A stretch of 64,000 nucleotides of DNA from Actinomycetota bacterium (GTDB lineage Bacteria > Actinomycetota > Acidimicrobiia > Acidimicrobiales > Ilumatobacteraceae). Both the position numbers and the translations under genes were made by a program. This document shows positions 9,113-18,131 of the stretch, one piece after another. Every line of letters starts with the position of its first letter. The stretch's first letter is position 1. The notes beneath the pieces were generated by a model. That model was not told where the DNA came from. It saw nothing but the letters and a program-made list of their open reading frames with translations, and did not search any database. The DNA is taken from assembly GCA_030645495.1 (NCBI GenBank), contig JAUSLV010000006.1, positions 1-64,000 of the forward strand, read 5' to 3'.

Positions 9113-9859
9113 ATGACGACGGTGTTGGACGGTTGGGAGCGGTCGCAGTTCACGGCTGCCGGGTTCACCCGCGACGTGTACCGCCGGGGCACCGGCCCAG
9201 GAGTGGTGGTGGTGCACGAGATCCCGGGCATCACCCCCAAGGTGACCGTCTTCGCGAACGAGGTGGTCGACGCGGGGTTCACCGTCGTGATGCCCGATCT
9301 CGTGGGCACACCGGGGAAAGAGGTCAGTGCCCCCTACATCGCGTCGTCGATGCTGAAAGTGTGCATCGCCCGCGAGTTCACCACCTGGGCGCTCAACGAG
9401 ACGTCGCCGATCATCAGTTGGCTGCGCGCGCTGGCCCGCAACCTGCACGGTGAGGTCGGCGGTGTCGGCGTCGGTGCGGTGGGGATGTGCTTCAGCGGCG
9501 GGTTCGCGCTGGGGATGATGGTCGACGACATCATGGTGGCCCCGGTGCTCAGCCAGCCCTCGATGCCGTTCGCGATCGGTGCGAAGGAGCGGGCCGCGAA
9601 CCTCAACCTGTCGTCCGACGACGCGCTGCTGGTTGCCCGCCGCGCCGCCGAGGGCTGCCAGGTGTTGGGGCTGCGCTACACCGACGACAAGCTCGTGGGC
9701 ACCCGCTTCGATTCGTTGCGCGAGCTGTTGGGCGAGTCGTTCATCGCCGTCGAACTGCCCAGCACCACCAAGCGCGACCACAGCGTGCTCACCGAACAGC
9801 GCGACGAGCCGAGTGTGCAGCGCGTGCTGCAGTTCTTCCGCGACAAGCTCCAGAGCTGA
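9113..9859 (+). CDS. Dienelactone hydrolase family protein
   Basis: 248 residues. The alpha/beta-hydrolase nucleophile is a cysteine, Cys126 (GAVGMCFSGG), and Glu36 (VVVVHEIPG) matches the resting-state Glu of dienelactone hydrolases. A late RDHSVL supplies the His. The gene is 13 bp downstream of the APH-like gene, with a GGAG ribosome-binding site, and converges on an acyl-CoA synthetase. It hydrolyses a lactone or related ester; the natural substrate is unknown. Confidence 0.85.
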   Translation: MTTVLDGWERSQFTAAGFTRDVYRRGTGPGVVVVHEIPGITPKVTVFANEVVDAGFTVVMPDLVGTPGKEVSAPYIASSMLKVCIAREFTTWALNETSPIISWLRALARNLHGEVGGVGVGAVGMCFSGGFALGMMVDDIMVAPVLSQPSMPFAIGAKERAANLNLSSDDALLVARRAAEGCQVLGLRYTDDKLVGTRFDSLRELLGESFIAVELPSTTKRDHSVLTEQRDEPSVQRVLQFFRDKLQS

Positions 9860-9865
9860 CGTCGC

Positions 9866-9890
9866 CCCGGCCCGGCCCGGCCCGGCCCCC
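9866..9890. repeat. CCCGG simple repeat between convergent genes
   Basis: About four tandem CCCGG units run into a C-run between the two convergent genes. It is non-coding low-complexity sequence, possibly a weak bidirectional terminator or simply slippage-prone DNA. Confidence 0.5.
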
Positions 9891-9911
9891 GGCGGCCACC
9901 GGCGGCCGTGA

Positions 9912-11525
9912 TCAGTCCACCAGGTTGCGGGCGCCCTTGTAGTCGGCCTTGCCGTTGGCAGCTCGTGGCACCTCGGCCACGAACACCACTCGCTTCGGTG
10001 CCTTGTACGCGGCGAGGTCGGTCTTCACTGCGGCGATGATCTGCGCCTCGGTGACGACAGCGCCGGGCACCAGCGACGCGACCGCGGTGACGGCCTGCCC
10101 GAACTTCTCGTCGTCCACGCCCACCACGAGGCAGTCGATCACGCCGTCGACACGCTTGACGGCTTCCTCCACCTCTTCGGGAAAGATCTTCTCGCCGCCG
10201 GAGTTGATCACCTGGCTGCCACGCCCGAGCAGGATCAGCGACCCGTCGGCGGCCACCATCGCCATGTCGCCGGGGAACGAGTAGCGCACCCCATCGATCG
10301 TGCGGAACGTGCGCGCCGACTTCTCCGGGTCCTTGAAGTAGCCGATCGGCACCATCCCGCCGGCGGCCAGCAGGCCCACTTCCTCCGAGCCCGGCTGCAC
10401 CTCCCGGTCGTCGTCGGTGAACACCTTGGCGTTGGGGTTCTTCGTGAACGTGGCGGTGGCCGGGGGCACGCCCTTCATCGAGATGCTGGTGCCCATCGAG
10501 CCTTCCGAAGAGCCCATCGCGTCGAGCAGGATCACGTGCTCGATGCGGTCGATCAGCTGCTCTTTCACCTCGGCGGTCCACATCACGCCGCTCGACACGA
10601 TCATCTTCAGCTTCGACAGGTCGTAGGGCGTGCCGCTGGCGGCGGCAGCATCGAGCGCGGTGATCAGCGGGCGGGCGAACGAGTCGCCCACGATCGTGAG
10701 GTTGGTGACGTCTTCGCGTACGACGGTGCTGAGCACCTCGTTGGGGTCGAGCGAGCGGCTCTGCAAGGTGACGATCTGTGCGCCGCCCAGCTGCGGGATC
10801 ATCGCCCCCAGCCACATGCCCGTGCCGTGCATCAGCGGCGCGCTGGGCAAGCTGATCAGCCGGCCGCCCGCATCCGCGACCTCCTTCACCATGCCGGCGA
10901 TCTCGCCGGCGTCCTCCGGCGGCTCCTTGCCCAGCAGCGGGAAGCCGAGCGCCTCGAACGAGCGGGTGAGGTTGCCCATGTCGTACATCACGCCCTTGGG
11001 CATGCCCGTGGTGCCGCCCGTGTAGAGCATGTACACGTCGGTCTCGGAGCGGGTGAGACGGGCCATCGGGTCGTGGCCGGCGATCACGTCCTCGTAGCGC
11101 AGTGCACCCTGCACGCGGCCCGCGTCGCCATCGTCGACCTCGATGAACAGCTTCACGTTGGGCACGCGCTCGCGTACGCGCTCGACGCGGTCGCCCAGCG
11201 ACGAGTGGAACACGAGCGCCTCGGCGTCGGAGTTCTCGAGCAGGTAACGCAGCTCTTCGTCGATGTACCGGTAGTTCACGTTGATCGGCACGCCGCGCAT
11301 CTTGAAGGCCGCGTAGTGCGACTCGAGGTACTCGTTGCCGTTGTAGAGGTACAGCCCCACCTTCGAGTCGGGCCCGAGGCCGGCGGCCGCATACGCGGCG
11401 GCCATGCGAGCGGCCCGGTCGTCGTACTGCGACCAGGTGAAGCGGCGGTCGGCGTGCACGACCGCGGTGTGGTCGCCCAGCACATCGGCGATCGATTCCC
11501 AGACGGTGGCGAAGTGGTGTTCCAT
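9912..11525 (-). CDS. Acyl-CoA synthetase (AMP-forming), fatty-acid-CoA ligase family
   Basis: 537 residues. ANL-superfamily motifs are clear: the phosphate-binding loop YTGGTTGMPKGV, the hinge region GRGSQVINSGGEKIFPEEVEE and the C-terminal catalytic Lys in PRAANGKADYK. It activates a carboxylic acid through an acyl-adenylate to the CoA thioester. The length and the ISLPSAPLMHGTG region resemble actinobacterial FadD-type ligases. The start at 11525 (MEHHFATVWES) has a TACCAT box 6 nt upstream; an in-frame ATG at 11552 lies upstream of that box and is less likely. Confidence 0.92.
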   Translation of the reverse strand: MEHHFATVWESIADVLGDHTAVVHADRRFTWSQYDDRAARMAAAYAAAGLGPDSKVGLYLYNGNEYLESHYAAFKMRGVPINVNYRYIDEELRYLLENSDAEALVFHSSLGDRVERVRERVPNVKLFIEVDDGDAGRVQGALRYEDVIAGHDPMARLTRSETDVYMLYTGGTTGMPKGVMYDMGNLTRSFEALGFPLLGKEPPEDAGEIAGMVKEVADAGGRLISLPSAPLMHGTGMWLGAMIPQLGGAQIVTLQSRSLDPNEVLSTVVREDVTNLTIVGDSFARPLITALDAAAASGTPYDLSKLKMIVSSGVMWTAEVKEQLIDRIEHVILLDAMGSSEGSMGTSISMKGVPPATATFTKNPNAKVFTDDDREVQPGSEEVGLLAAGGMVPIGYFKDPEKSARTFRTIDGVRYSFPGDMAMVAADGSLILLGRGSQVINSGGEKIFPEEVEEAVKRVDGVIDCLVVGVDDEKFGQAVTAVASLVPGAVVTEAQIIAAVKTDLAAYKAPKRVVFVAEVPRAANGKADYKGARNLVD

Positions 11526-11531
11526 GCGGCG

Positions 11532-11537
11532 ATGGTA
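11532..11537 (-). promoter_or_regulatory. -10 box TACCAT, leaderless-type
   Basis: On the minus strand the box ends 6 nt before the acyl-CoA synthetase ATG at 11525. Confidence 0.45.
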
Positions 11538-11560
11538 GGCGGCGCGCGTCACCCGATCGT

Positions 11561-12070
11561 TCAGCCGACGGACTTGCCGTACATCTCCAGCAACGGGTCG
11601 CTGATCAACTCCAGCCGTTCACCGTCGGGCCCGCGGAAGTAGAGCGACGACCCGTCGACGTGGGCGAACTCGATGCCGGCTGCTGCCAGGCGCCGGCGGG
11701 CACGCTCCCACTCGTCCCGCTCCATCGAGATCGCCAGGTGGTGGTGGCCACCCAGCACCTCCTGGTAGGGCCCGACGTCGAGACCCGGGAGGTCGAAGTA
11801 GGCGAGCGTGTTGCCCTGCCCGAGGTCGAAGAAGAAGTGCGTGCTGCCCTGGTAATCGCGGTTCTCGAACATCTCCAGCAGCGGGAAGCCGCAGATCTCC
11901 ACGTAGAAGCGGATCGTGCGCTCGACATCGCTGCTGATCATCGCTGTGTGGTGCACACCACGCGCGCTCGACTCCGGTCGACGGTCGCGCGGCAGCAGGT
12001 ACTGTGCGCTCAGCTCCTCGCGGCGGGCGGTGAACGCCGCCCGATCGTCACCCTCTAGTCCGTGGCCCAT
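11561..12070 (-). CDS. VOC/glyoxalase superfamily protein
   Basis: 169 residues. A single vicinal-oxygen-chelate module starts near residue 38 (GVHHTAMISSDVERTIRFYVE) and ends with the paired strand SLYFRGPDGERLELISDP; the His and the late Glu are the usual metal ligands. The N-terminal 35 residues are an extra charged helix. The start lies 16 bp inside the pirin gene, so the two are co-transcribed. The enzymatic role (lyase, dioxygenase or epimerase) cannot be told from sequence. Confidence 0.8.
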   Translation of the reverse strand: MGHGLEGDDRAAFTARREELSAQYLLPRDRRPESSARGVHHTAMISSDVERTIRFYVEICGFPLLEMFENRDYQGSTHFFFDLGQGNTLAYFDLPGLDVGPYQEVLGGHHHLAISMERDEWERARRRLAAAGIEFAHVDGSSLYFRGPDGERLELISDPLLEMYGKSVG

Positions 12071-12765
12071 ACCGACAGTTCAGCACCTTCCTGGCCGGCG
12101 GTGAACCGCAGGCCCTCCGCAACGCCGGTGATGCGGACCGCGTCGCCGGTGTCGAGGTCGCCCGCAGCGTCGAGCGCGCCGCTGCCGACGGCGACGAACA
12201 GGTGCACGTGCTGCGCTGTCGGCACCGCCAGCGACTGACCCGCGCCCAGTCGGGCACCCCAGAGCATGGCACCCTGCTGGTGGATCGTGATCGCGCCCTC
12301 GTGCCCCTGCCCGCTGGCGATGGCCACGAGACCACCAGCGGCGAGGCGGTCACTGAGGTCGCGTTGCTCGTAGCCGGGCTGCACGCCGGGCGTGTCGGGC
12401 GGCACCCACATCTGCAGGAAGTGCACGGGCTCGTCGGGGCTGGCGTTTATCTCGCTGTGGCGAATGCCGCGACCGGCGCTCATCCGCTGTGCGAGGCCCG
12501 GGTGGAGCACGCCGTGGTTGCCCTCGCTGTCGCGGTGCTCGAGGCGGCCCGACAGCACCCACGTGACGATCTCCATGTCGCGGTGGCTGTGCGTGCCGAA
12601 GCCCTGCCCAGGGGCCACCACGTCGTCGTTGTTCACCAGCAGGAGGCCGTGCCCCGTGTGCGCCGGGCTGAAGTGCGGTCCGAAGTTGAAGCTGTGCCGC
12701 GAGTGCAGCCAGCCGACGTCGGTGAGGAAGCGGTCACCCGCTCGTTGGATCGTGATCGTACGCAT
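12055..12765 (-). CDS. Pirin family bicupin protein
   Basis: 236 residues. The pirin N-terminal cupin is evident: HSFNFGPHF, then GTHSHRDMEIVTWVLSG with metal ligands His59 and His61, and RGIRHSEINAS with the remaining His and Glu. This is the YhhW/YhaK-like bacterial form. Such proteins bind Fe and some act as quercetinases; the function here is open. The ATG at 12765 begins MRTITIQRAGDRF. The 3' end overlaps the VOC gene. Confidence 0.88.
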   Translation of the reverse strand: MRTITIQRAGDRFLTDVGWLHSRHSFNFGPHFSPAHTGHGLLLVNNDDVVAPGQGFGTHSHRDMEIVTWVLSGRLEHRDSEGNHGVLHPGLAQRMSAGRGIRHSEINASPDEPVHFLQMWVPPDTPGVQPGYEQRDLSDRLAAGGLVAIASGQGHEGAITIHQQGAMLWGARLGAGQSLAVPTAQHVHLFVAVGSGALDAAGDLDTGDAVRITGVAEGLRFTAGQEGAELSVWATD

Positions 12766-12823
12766 GATCCGTCCAACATCATTGCGCACACAACTATTCC
12801 GCTCAGCGTGTTCCGGCTGCGGA

Positions 12824-14674
12824 TCAGCGGGGGCGGGCGACGGGGGCGATGGCGGCCCAGGTGTCGGCGGTCTCGAACCCCATCGCCCAGAACGCCACGC
12901 CACCGATCCGCTCGGTTCGAGCCAGGTCGATGCGGGCGAGCACGCCGAGCGCATCCATGAACCGCACCTCGCGGGTCTGGGTGCACACGCCGGTGTCGTC
13001 GAGTCGTTGGTAGGTGAACACGGCTTCCTCGAACGTCGGGTCGTGCACGGGTACTACGGTGTGTTCCTGCATGAGTGCGGCCACTTCGATCTGCGACGGG
13101 CTGACCCGCCCGGGCGTACCGTCGGGGCACGTTCCTTTCGTGGCCGTCACCCAGTTGCGACCGTACAGCGGAATGCCGAGCACGATCTTCGAGTCGTCGG
13201 CCACCAGCTGCTTGAAGGCGCGCACCACCGTCTGCACCCACTCGATCGGAGCGATCGGCCCGGGCGTCTCGACGCTGTAGTCGTAGGCCATCACCCGGAT
13301 GGCGTCGGCCACTTCGCCGATGGCTTTCGGGTCGTACACCCAGCGCCCGCTGTCGGGCGTGCGTTCGGTGTCGTACACCGGGGGGATGGTGACCACCAGC
13401 AGCTTGCCGTCGTCGTGCAGTGCCGCCGCCAGCTCTTGCACGAACGCCACCCAATTGGGTCGCGTGGCTTCCCACGTGGCGTAGGCATCGGTGAACGCGA
13501 ATGCTTCGTAGTCGATGTCGATGCCGTCGTAGGTCTTGGCGATCGCCACGAGAGCCTGCACATGGCGCTCGCGAGCGAATGGGTCGGCCAGGATCGCCGC
13601 CATCGCTCCCGGCCCGGTGCTGTCGGTGACCGATGGGATCACCTTCGCGCCCGAGGCGCGTGCGGCGGCCTCGAACGTGGCGGTGTCCGCGACCGTGATG
13701 TTCGCCGCGTAGGTGATCGTGCTCGCATCCTTCGCGGTGTACCAGAACGGCGACACCTCGTGGATCAAGGCGCCATTCGTGGCGATGCTGGCGGTGGCCA
13801 CGTCGAGCTCCCAGTACGGCGCCCACACGCTCACGGCCATGTCGGGGTAGGGCGGCGGCGGCGCCTCGTCGCGCAACAGCAGCACGCCACCGGCGGCCAG
13901 CCCCAATGCGGCGGCGAGTGCCGCGAACGTCGCCACAACTCGCCGCCGATGATGCTGGGCGGTGCGCCGGGCACCGGCGACGCGACGCTCACGGCTGGGC
14001 GAGGCCAGCCCGAGCGCGGCGCGGGGGATGTCGTCGAGGGACGGCACGACGGTGTAGCCGGCGCCGGGTGCGATGTCGACCACGTTGGGTACGGCGAAGG
14101 TGATGCACCTCGCAGCCACCGCGCTGCGGATGCCGGTGGGCGAGTCCTCCACGGCGACGCAATGCTGCGCCGGCACCCGCAAGGCCCGCGCCGCCGCCAG
14201 ATACGGCTCGGGGTGCGGTTTGCCGTTGGTGACCATGTCGCCGCTGATCACTGCGGCGAACGTGCCCTCCGGCAGGATGTCGACCACCGCGTCTGCGAGG
14301 CGCTGCCAGCTCATCGTCACCATCGCGCAGGGGATCCCCGCTGCGTTCAGGTCGGCCAGCAGCTCGCGGGCACCGGGTCGCCACGGCACGGCGCGGTTCA
14401 CCCGCGCAATCACCCCGTCGAGCAACCGGTTGACGATCTCGTCGATCTCCAGTTGTACGCCACCGCGCGCTTGCAGCACCTCGGCCGCATCGCGCAGGTC
14501 GAAGCCCACCAGCGAGTGCGCCTTGTCGTCGTCCCATGCGTCACCGAAGCGCTCCACCAGCTCGTACTCGCACTCGATCCAGTACGGCTCGGTGTCGACC
14601 AGCGTGCCGTCCATGTCGAAGAGCACGGCGGCCGGCGGCGCCGCGGCGCGGGAACGATGCGAGGCGGCACTCAT
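12824..14674 (-). CDS. HAD-family phosphatase fused through a TM helix to a GH18-like domain
   Basis: 616 residues in one uninterrupted frame. Residues 14-225 are a beta-phosphoglucomutase-like HAD hydrolase: nucleophile Asp20/Asp22 (FDMDGTLVDTE), Lys152 (NGKPHPEPY) and Glu176-Asp177 (VEDSPTGI). Residues 227-235 are strongly basic and 236-257 form one membrane helix, so the HAD part should be cytoplasmic and the rest extracellular. From about 268 follows a glycoside hydrolase 18 (chitinase/YaaH-like) barrel with the DGxDIDYE motif and proposed acid Glu380. This joining of two catalytic domains across the membrane is unusual. The TAGGGT box upstream supports the start. Confidence 0.85.
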   Translation of the reverse strand: MSAASHRSRAAAPPAAVLFDMDGTLVDTEPYWIECEYELVERFGDAWDDDKAHSLVGFDLRDAAEVLQARGGVQLEIDEIVNRLLDGVIARVNRAVPWRPGARELLADLNAAGIPCAMVTMSWQRLADAVVDILPEGTFAAVISGDMVTNGKPHPEPYLAAARALRVPAQHCVAVEDSPTGIRSAVAARCITFAVPNVVDIAPGAGYTVVPSLDDIPRAALGLASPSRERRVAGARRTAQHHRRRVVATFAALAAALGLAAGGVLLLRDEAPPPPYPDMAVSVWAPYWELDVATASIATNGALIHEVSPFWYTAKDASTITYAANITVADTATFEAAARASGAKVIPSVTDSTGPGAMAAILADPFARERHVQALVAIAKTYDGIDIDYEAFAFTDAYATWEATRPNWVAFVQELAAALHDDGKLLVVTIPPVYDTERTPDSGRWVYDPKAIGEVADAIRVMAYDYSVETPGPIAPIEWVQTVVRAFKQLVADDSKIVLGIPLYGRNWVTATKGTCPDGTPGRVSPSQIEVAALMQEHTVVPVHDPTFEEAVFTYQRLDDTGVCTQTREVRFMDALGVLARIDLARTERIGGVAFWAMGFETADTWAAIAPVARPR

Positions 14675-15031
14675 GACGTGCTGAACCCTAGTGGGCCGGT
14701 GTCACACGGGCAGGGCGGCGCAGCGGCCTTCCAGGACGGCTGGCGACTCGTTGTGAGCAACAGCCAATCGGCTGAAGGACATGACGGCTCTGCATGAGGT
14801 GCCCTCAGCTACGGACCTTCCGTCGGGACGCGAACGTGAAGAAGGAACGAACCTGTACGAACCTGCTCGACGAGACTGAAGTTGTCGATCGTGGCAGCGG
14901 CTGACAATTCGCAGGTCCTCCGACCTGAACTGGTGTCGAGACTGAGCGCGACATCCACACCGGAACCGTCCGGGAGCACGACTTGCGAGCGATGGTGGTC
15001 GCACGGGTCGCGTGGTGTTTCCAGATCACGC
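14675..15031. other. 357-bp intergenic stretch without a confident gene
   Basis: Apart from the fusion gene's promoter, nothing firm is visible. A minus-strand frame ending at 14809 has a protein-like C-terminus (VALSLDTSSG..., then FSLVEQVRTGSF) but no convincing start separate from the nucleotidyltransferase gene. It may be a small gene or a remnant. The stretch looks less GC-rich than its surroundings. Confidence 0.3.
14685..14690 (-). promoter_or_regulatory. -10 box TAGGGT, leaderless-type
   Basis: On the minus strand the box ends 10 nt before the ATG at 14674 of the HAD-GH18 fusion. Confidence 0.35.
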
Positions 15032-15559
15032 TCATCGCTCCCGGTCAGTGTTCGTCCGACCGACGCCTCGGCGGAACGCCTCCGTCGATCCGGGTACGAG
15101 TTGTTCGGCCACCGCCAGGTCGCGGGGCCGGCCAACTGCCAGCTTCATGATCAGGAGATCTTCGAGCGAGGCAATTCGCACGCTCAGTTCACCGTGTCGG
15201 AGCGTCTTGGCGTTCGCATCGACCGCCCGCCAGTTCACCGTGCCTCCCGTCGGCCCTTTCGCGACGACGAGCACATCGACAGCACCGGCCGCCGTATCCC
15301 ACGAAGTATTCATCCCCCATAACCCGTCCGTCGTGGCGACCGTTGCGAGGTCCGAGCGTGCGCTCAGCTCATTGAGGGCCGCCGCAAGCCGCTCCATGTT
15401 GTCCGGCATGTCTCTCGCGAGGATGTCGAGGTCTTGAGTGGGCATGCTGGCGCCGTAGACGCGGGCGGCCATCCCACCGATCAGGACGTAATCGACGTGG
15501 TGCCGATCGAGCGCTGCGATGAGCGCTGCCAAGTCAGGTTCGGGGGCCGATGACAGCAC
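15032..15559 (-). CDS. Nucleotidyltransferase-fold protein (AbiEii/MNT-like)
   Basis: 175 residues. The minimal nucleotidyltransferase signature is intact: Gly28-Gly29 (YVLIGGMAARVYG) followed by Asp43-x-Asp45 (TQDLDILARD). A Lys/Arg-Asp pair near the end (KLAVGRPRDLAVAEQL) is the usual trailing motif. Families of this kind act as nucleotidylating toxins or antitoxins, or as stand-alone transferases. It overlaps by 26 bp a 75-aa gene upstream, making a two-gene module. The partner's role is inferred only from position. Confidence 0.75.
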   Translation of the reverse strand: MLSSAPEPDLAALIAALDRHHVDYVLIGGMAARVYGASMPTQDLDILARDMPDNMERLAAALNELSARSDLATVATTDGLWGMNTSWDTAAGAVDVLVVAKGPTGGTVNWRAVDANAKTLRHGELSVRIASLEDLLIMKLAVGRPRDLAVAEQLVPGSTEAFRRGVGRTNTDRER

Positions 15560-15761
15560 GGTTGGCCGCGACCTTGGCGAGGTACTGCTGTTGGCTCAAC
15601 TCATCCAGTGTGGCCCCATCGCGCGCGACGCGGTCGATGGGGTCGGGAGCAGGCAGGTGCGGCCACTCCCTGATCAGCCGCCCGAGCGGGTCCGGCGCCT
15701 GGAGCGCGTCGCGTTCAACCCGCTGACACAGCTTTCGAATGTCATCCCAGGTGGCTGCCAC
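15534..15761 (-). CDS. 75-aa partner of nucleotidyltransferase
   Basis: A small charged protein (GTG start, MAATWDDIRKLCQRVERD...) with predicted helices. It overlaps the nucleotidyltransferase start by 26 bp and has a TAGAAT box 8 nt upstream of its GTG, so it should be the first gene of a two-gene operon. Paired small-ORF/nucleotidyltransferase modules of this shape are often toxin-antitoxin-like. No recognised domain. A second pair of the same design but different sequence lies at 47034-47616. Confidence 0.5.
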   Translation of the reverse strand: MAATWDDIRKLCQRVERDALQAPDPLGRLIREWPHLPAPDPIDRVARDGATLDELSQQQYLAKVAANRAVIGPRT

Positions 15762-15769
15762 AGCGATGG

Positions 15770-15775
15770 ATTCTA
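15770..15775 (-). promoter_or_regulatory. -10 box TAGAAT, leaderless-type
   Basis: On the minus strand the box ends 8 nt before the GTG at 15761 that opens the nucleotidyltransferase pair. Confidence 0.4.
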
Positions 15776-15826
15776 GTCCTGAAGCCCGAGGTCGAACTCC
15801 AGGCTTCCGACCTTACCGGCGGCGGC

Positions 15827-17692
15827 TCACACCGACAGCGCGGCGCGACGGCCTTCCAGCACAGCCTCGTGCAGCGTGCGCGGTGCCACGCAGTCGCCGG
15901 CCTGTGCGTGCACACCGGCGATCGCCTCGGTGGGCAGGCGGAACCCGCAGTCCACCAGGGCCGCCGCGGCGATGGTGCGGCGCTCGCCGCTGAAGCGGTC
16001 TTCCAGCTCGACCTCGCCGGGGCGCGCCGCGCGCAGGATGCTGCGCTTGGCAACCGTCACGCCCTGTTGCTGCAGGCGCACGTTGGCGGGTGCCAGGTCG
16101 CCGGTGCGGCTGAGTTCGTTGCCGGCGATCTGATCCTGCGTGATCAGCGTGGCCCGCTCGCCCAACTGCTCGGCGAGGCCGACGGCGATCGGGCCCCCGA
16201 TCGGGTCGAACAACGCAATCGGCCCGTCGGGCAGCGTGACCGCGCCCGAGTGCACCTCCACGACATCGACCACAACTGCGCCGGGGGCGATCTCGTACGC
16301 GCGGCGGCCGGGCTGTGCGCCGGTGGCCTGGATGATCAGTTCGCCGGGCCGGGCGGCGGATTCGTCGAGGCCGAACTCGATGCTCACGCCGGCGGCGGCG
16401 CACTCGGCCGCCAGCCACTGCACGAGTGGTGCGCCAGGGCCGGTGACGGCGGCGATGCCACCCACCTGGCTGCTGCGCTCGACGACGCGCACCCGATGCC
16501 CGCGCAGGGCAGCGACGCGTGCAGCCTCCAGCCCGGCCACACCGGCGCCCACCACCAGCACGTCGCGCGGGCGGGTGGTGGTGGCGTACCAGTCGGGGTC
16601 TTCGGTCTCGCGGCCGCTGCTGGGTTCGCCCACACATGTGACCACCGGGCTGCGGCCGTCGCGCACCTGGCAGGTCTGGTTGCAGCGCAGGCACGGGCGC
16701 ACGCGGTCTGCCTGCCCGCCGGCCAGCTTGGCCATGAGGTCGGGATCGGCGATCTGGGCGCGGGTCATCTCCACGCCATCGCTCACCCCGTCGGTCACGG
16801 CCCACTCGGCCTGGCCGGGGTCGATCACGCTGCCCTGCAGGAACACGGGTGTGGTGGGCAGTGCGGCCTTCACCGTGCGGCACACATCGATGTTGTGGCC
16901 GGCAGGTTCGTGGAAGTCGGGGCGGGTCTTCTCGACCGAGAAGATCGAGCCGCGCACCATCACCACGTAGTCCAGGCCTGCGGCCACGAGGGCGGTGGCG
17001 ATCTCGGGTGCCATCTCGGGCGTGATGCCCGCCCACGGGGCCAGCTCGTCGCACGACAGACGCAGGCCCATCACGTTCGTGCCGACGGCGCTGCGCACGG
17101 CCTCGATGATCTGGCGGGCGAACAGCGTGCGATCCTGCCCCCATTCGTCGCCGCGCTGGTTGGTGAGACCGGACAGGAACTGGCGCACGAGGCTGTGCTG
17201 CCCGGCGTTGATCTCCACACCGTCGCATCCTGCGTCGATCGCCACCTTGGTCGCGCCGGCGAACCCGGCCACCACGGCGGCAATGTCGTCGGCCTCCATC
17301 CACTTCGGCACTTCACGCGAGTTCACCTCGGGCACGCGGCTGGGGGCCCACAGCTCGCGCTGGTGGTACGCGCTGCTGCCCTGGCCGCCGGCGTGGTCGA
17401 GTCCGGCGATCGCCAGCGAGCCGTGCGCGTGCACTGCCGTTGCGATCGCGGCCCAGCCGTCGGCCGCCAGCGTGGCCAGCGGCGCCCGCTCGTACGGCCA
17501 ATCGCTGTCGTGCACACTGGCGCCCTCGATCACCACCACGCCACAGCCGCCCCGAGCGCGACGCTCGTAGTAGGCGGTGTGGCGGGCGGTGAAGGTGCGG
17601 TCGAGCGCACCGAGGTTGGTGACGTGCGGCCCGAACATCACCCGGTTGGGGGCAGTGGTGCCACCGAGGACGAGTGGTTCGAGCAGACGCAT
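15827..17692 (-). CDS. FadH/OYE family oxidoreductase, mycofactocin-associated type
   Basis: 621 residues, built like 2,4-dienoyl-CoA reductase. The Old Yellow Enzyme FMN barrel spans residues 1-330 (LGGTTAPNRVMFGPHVTN at the start). A 4Fe-4S cluster motif follows (RPCLRCNQTCQ and a later VVTCVGEP Cys). An FAD/NAD(P)-binding half begins VLVVGAGVAGLEAARVA. Enzymes of this subfamily are recurrent companions of mycofactocin clusters, and mftABC lies 1.2 kb upstream on the same strand. It probably passes electrons between a nicotinamide and an enone-like substrate; the physiological substrate is unknown. Confidence 0.85.
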   Translation of the reverse strand: MRLLEPLVLGGTTAPNRVMFGPHVTNLGALDRTFTARHTAYYERRARGGCGVVVIEGASVHDSDWPYERAPLATLAADGWAAIATAVHAHGSLAIAGLDHAGGQGSSAYHQRELWAPSRVPEVNSREVPKWMEADDIAAVVAGFAGATKVAIDAGCDGVEINAGQHSLVRQFLSGLTNQRGDEWGQDRTLFARQIIEAVRSAVGTNVMGLRLSCDELAPWAGITPEMAPEIATALVAAGLDYVVMVRGSIFSVEKTRPDFHEPAGHNIDVCRTVKAALPTTPVFLQGSVIDPGQAEWAVTDGVSDGVEMTRAQIADPDLMAKLAGGQADRVRPCLRCNQTCQVRDGRSPVVTCVGEPSSGRETEDPDWYATTTRPRDVLVVGAGVAGLEAARVAALRGHRVRVVERSSQVGGIAAVTGPGAPLVQWLAAECAAAGVSIEFGLDESAARPGELIIQATGAQPGRRAYEIAPGAVVVDVVEVHSGAVTLPDGPIALFDPIGGPIAVGLAEQLGERATLITQDQIAGNELSRTGDLAPANVRLQQQGVTVAKRSILRAARPGEVELEDRFSGERRTIAAAALVDCGFRLPTEAIAGVHAQAGDCVAPRTLHEAVLEGRRAALSV

Positions 17693-17707
17693 GGTGTTCC
17701 GGTGTTC

Positions 17708-18124
17708 CTACTTGCGAGTGAGGCGCAGCACCGGGATCACCCGGTCGCCGGCACCGACGACGTACTCATTGAACTGTGGCAGGACGGCGGCCTGCGCGGC
17801 GAACAGGCGGTCGCGCTCGGCACCCTGCACCTCGACGGCGGTGGCCTCGAACTTCTCGGTGCCCAGCTCGACGGTGCATGCCGGATTGGCCGTCAGGTTG
17901 AGGTACCAGTGCGGGTGCGTGGGCGCGCCGGCCTTCGAGGCGATGATGATCACGTCGCCGTTGTCGACGGTGCAGCACAGCGGGTTCGTGCGCACGGTGC
18001 CGGTCTTCGCGCCGGTGTGGGTGATGAGCGTGACGGTGGCGCCCTCGAAGGGGCCGCCGACGACGCCCTCGTTGGCGCGGAATTCGGTGATGATCGATTG
18101 GTTCCAGGCATTCAGGTCAGTCAT
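17708..18124 (-). CDS. Deazaflavin (F420)-dependent nitroreductase family protein, Ddn-like
   Basis: 138 residues, the usual size for the Ddn/split beta-barrel family. The motif VTLITHTGAKTGTVRTNPL is the family's characteristic cofactor-binding segment, followed by the hydrophobic VIIIASKAGAP and HPHWYLNLTANP. These enzymes use reduced F420 to reduce quinones or other unsaturated substrates. The ATG at 18124 has its own TAGCGT box, which overlaps the plsY stop codon. The OYE gene begins 15 bp downstream. Confidence 0.88.
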   Translation of the reverse strand: MTDLNAWNQSIITEFRANEGVVGGPFEGATVTLITHTGAKTGTVRTNPLCCTVDNGDVIIIASKAGAPTHPHWYLNLTANPACTVELGTEKFEATAVEVQGAERDRLFAAQAAVLPQFNEYVVGAGDRVIPVLRLTRK

Positions 18125-18131
18125 GGCCGCG

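Noticed and set aside
14882-15322. Plus-strand 146-codon frame opposite the first nucleotidyltransferase
   Set aside because: The minus-strand protein has a clear fold signature; this frame is its Arg/Ser-rich complement.
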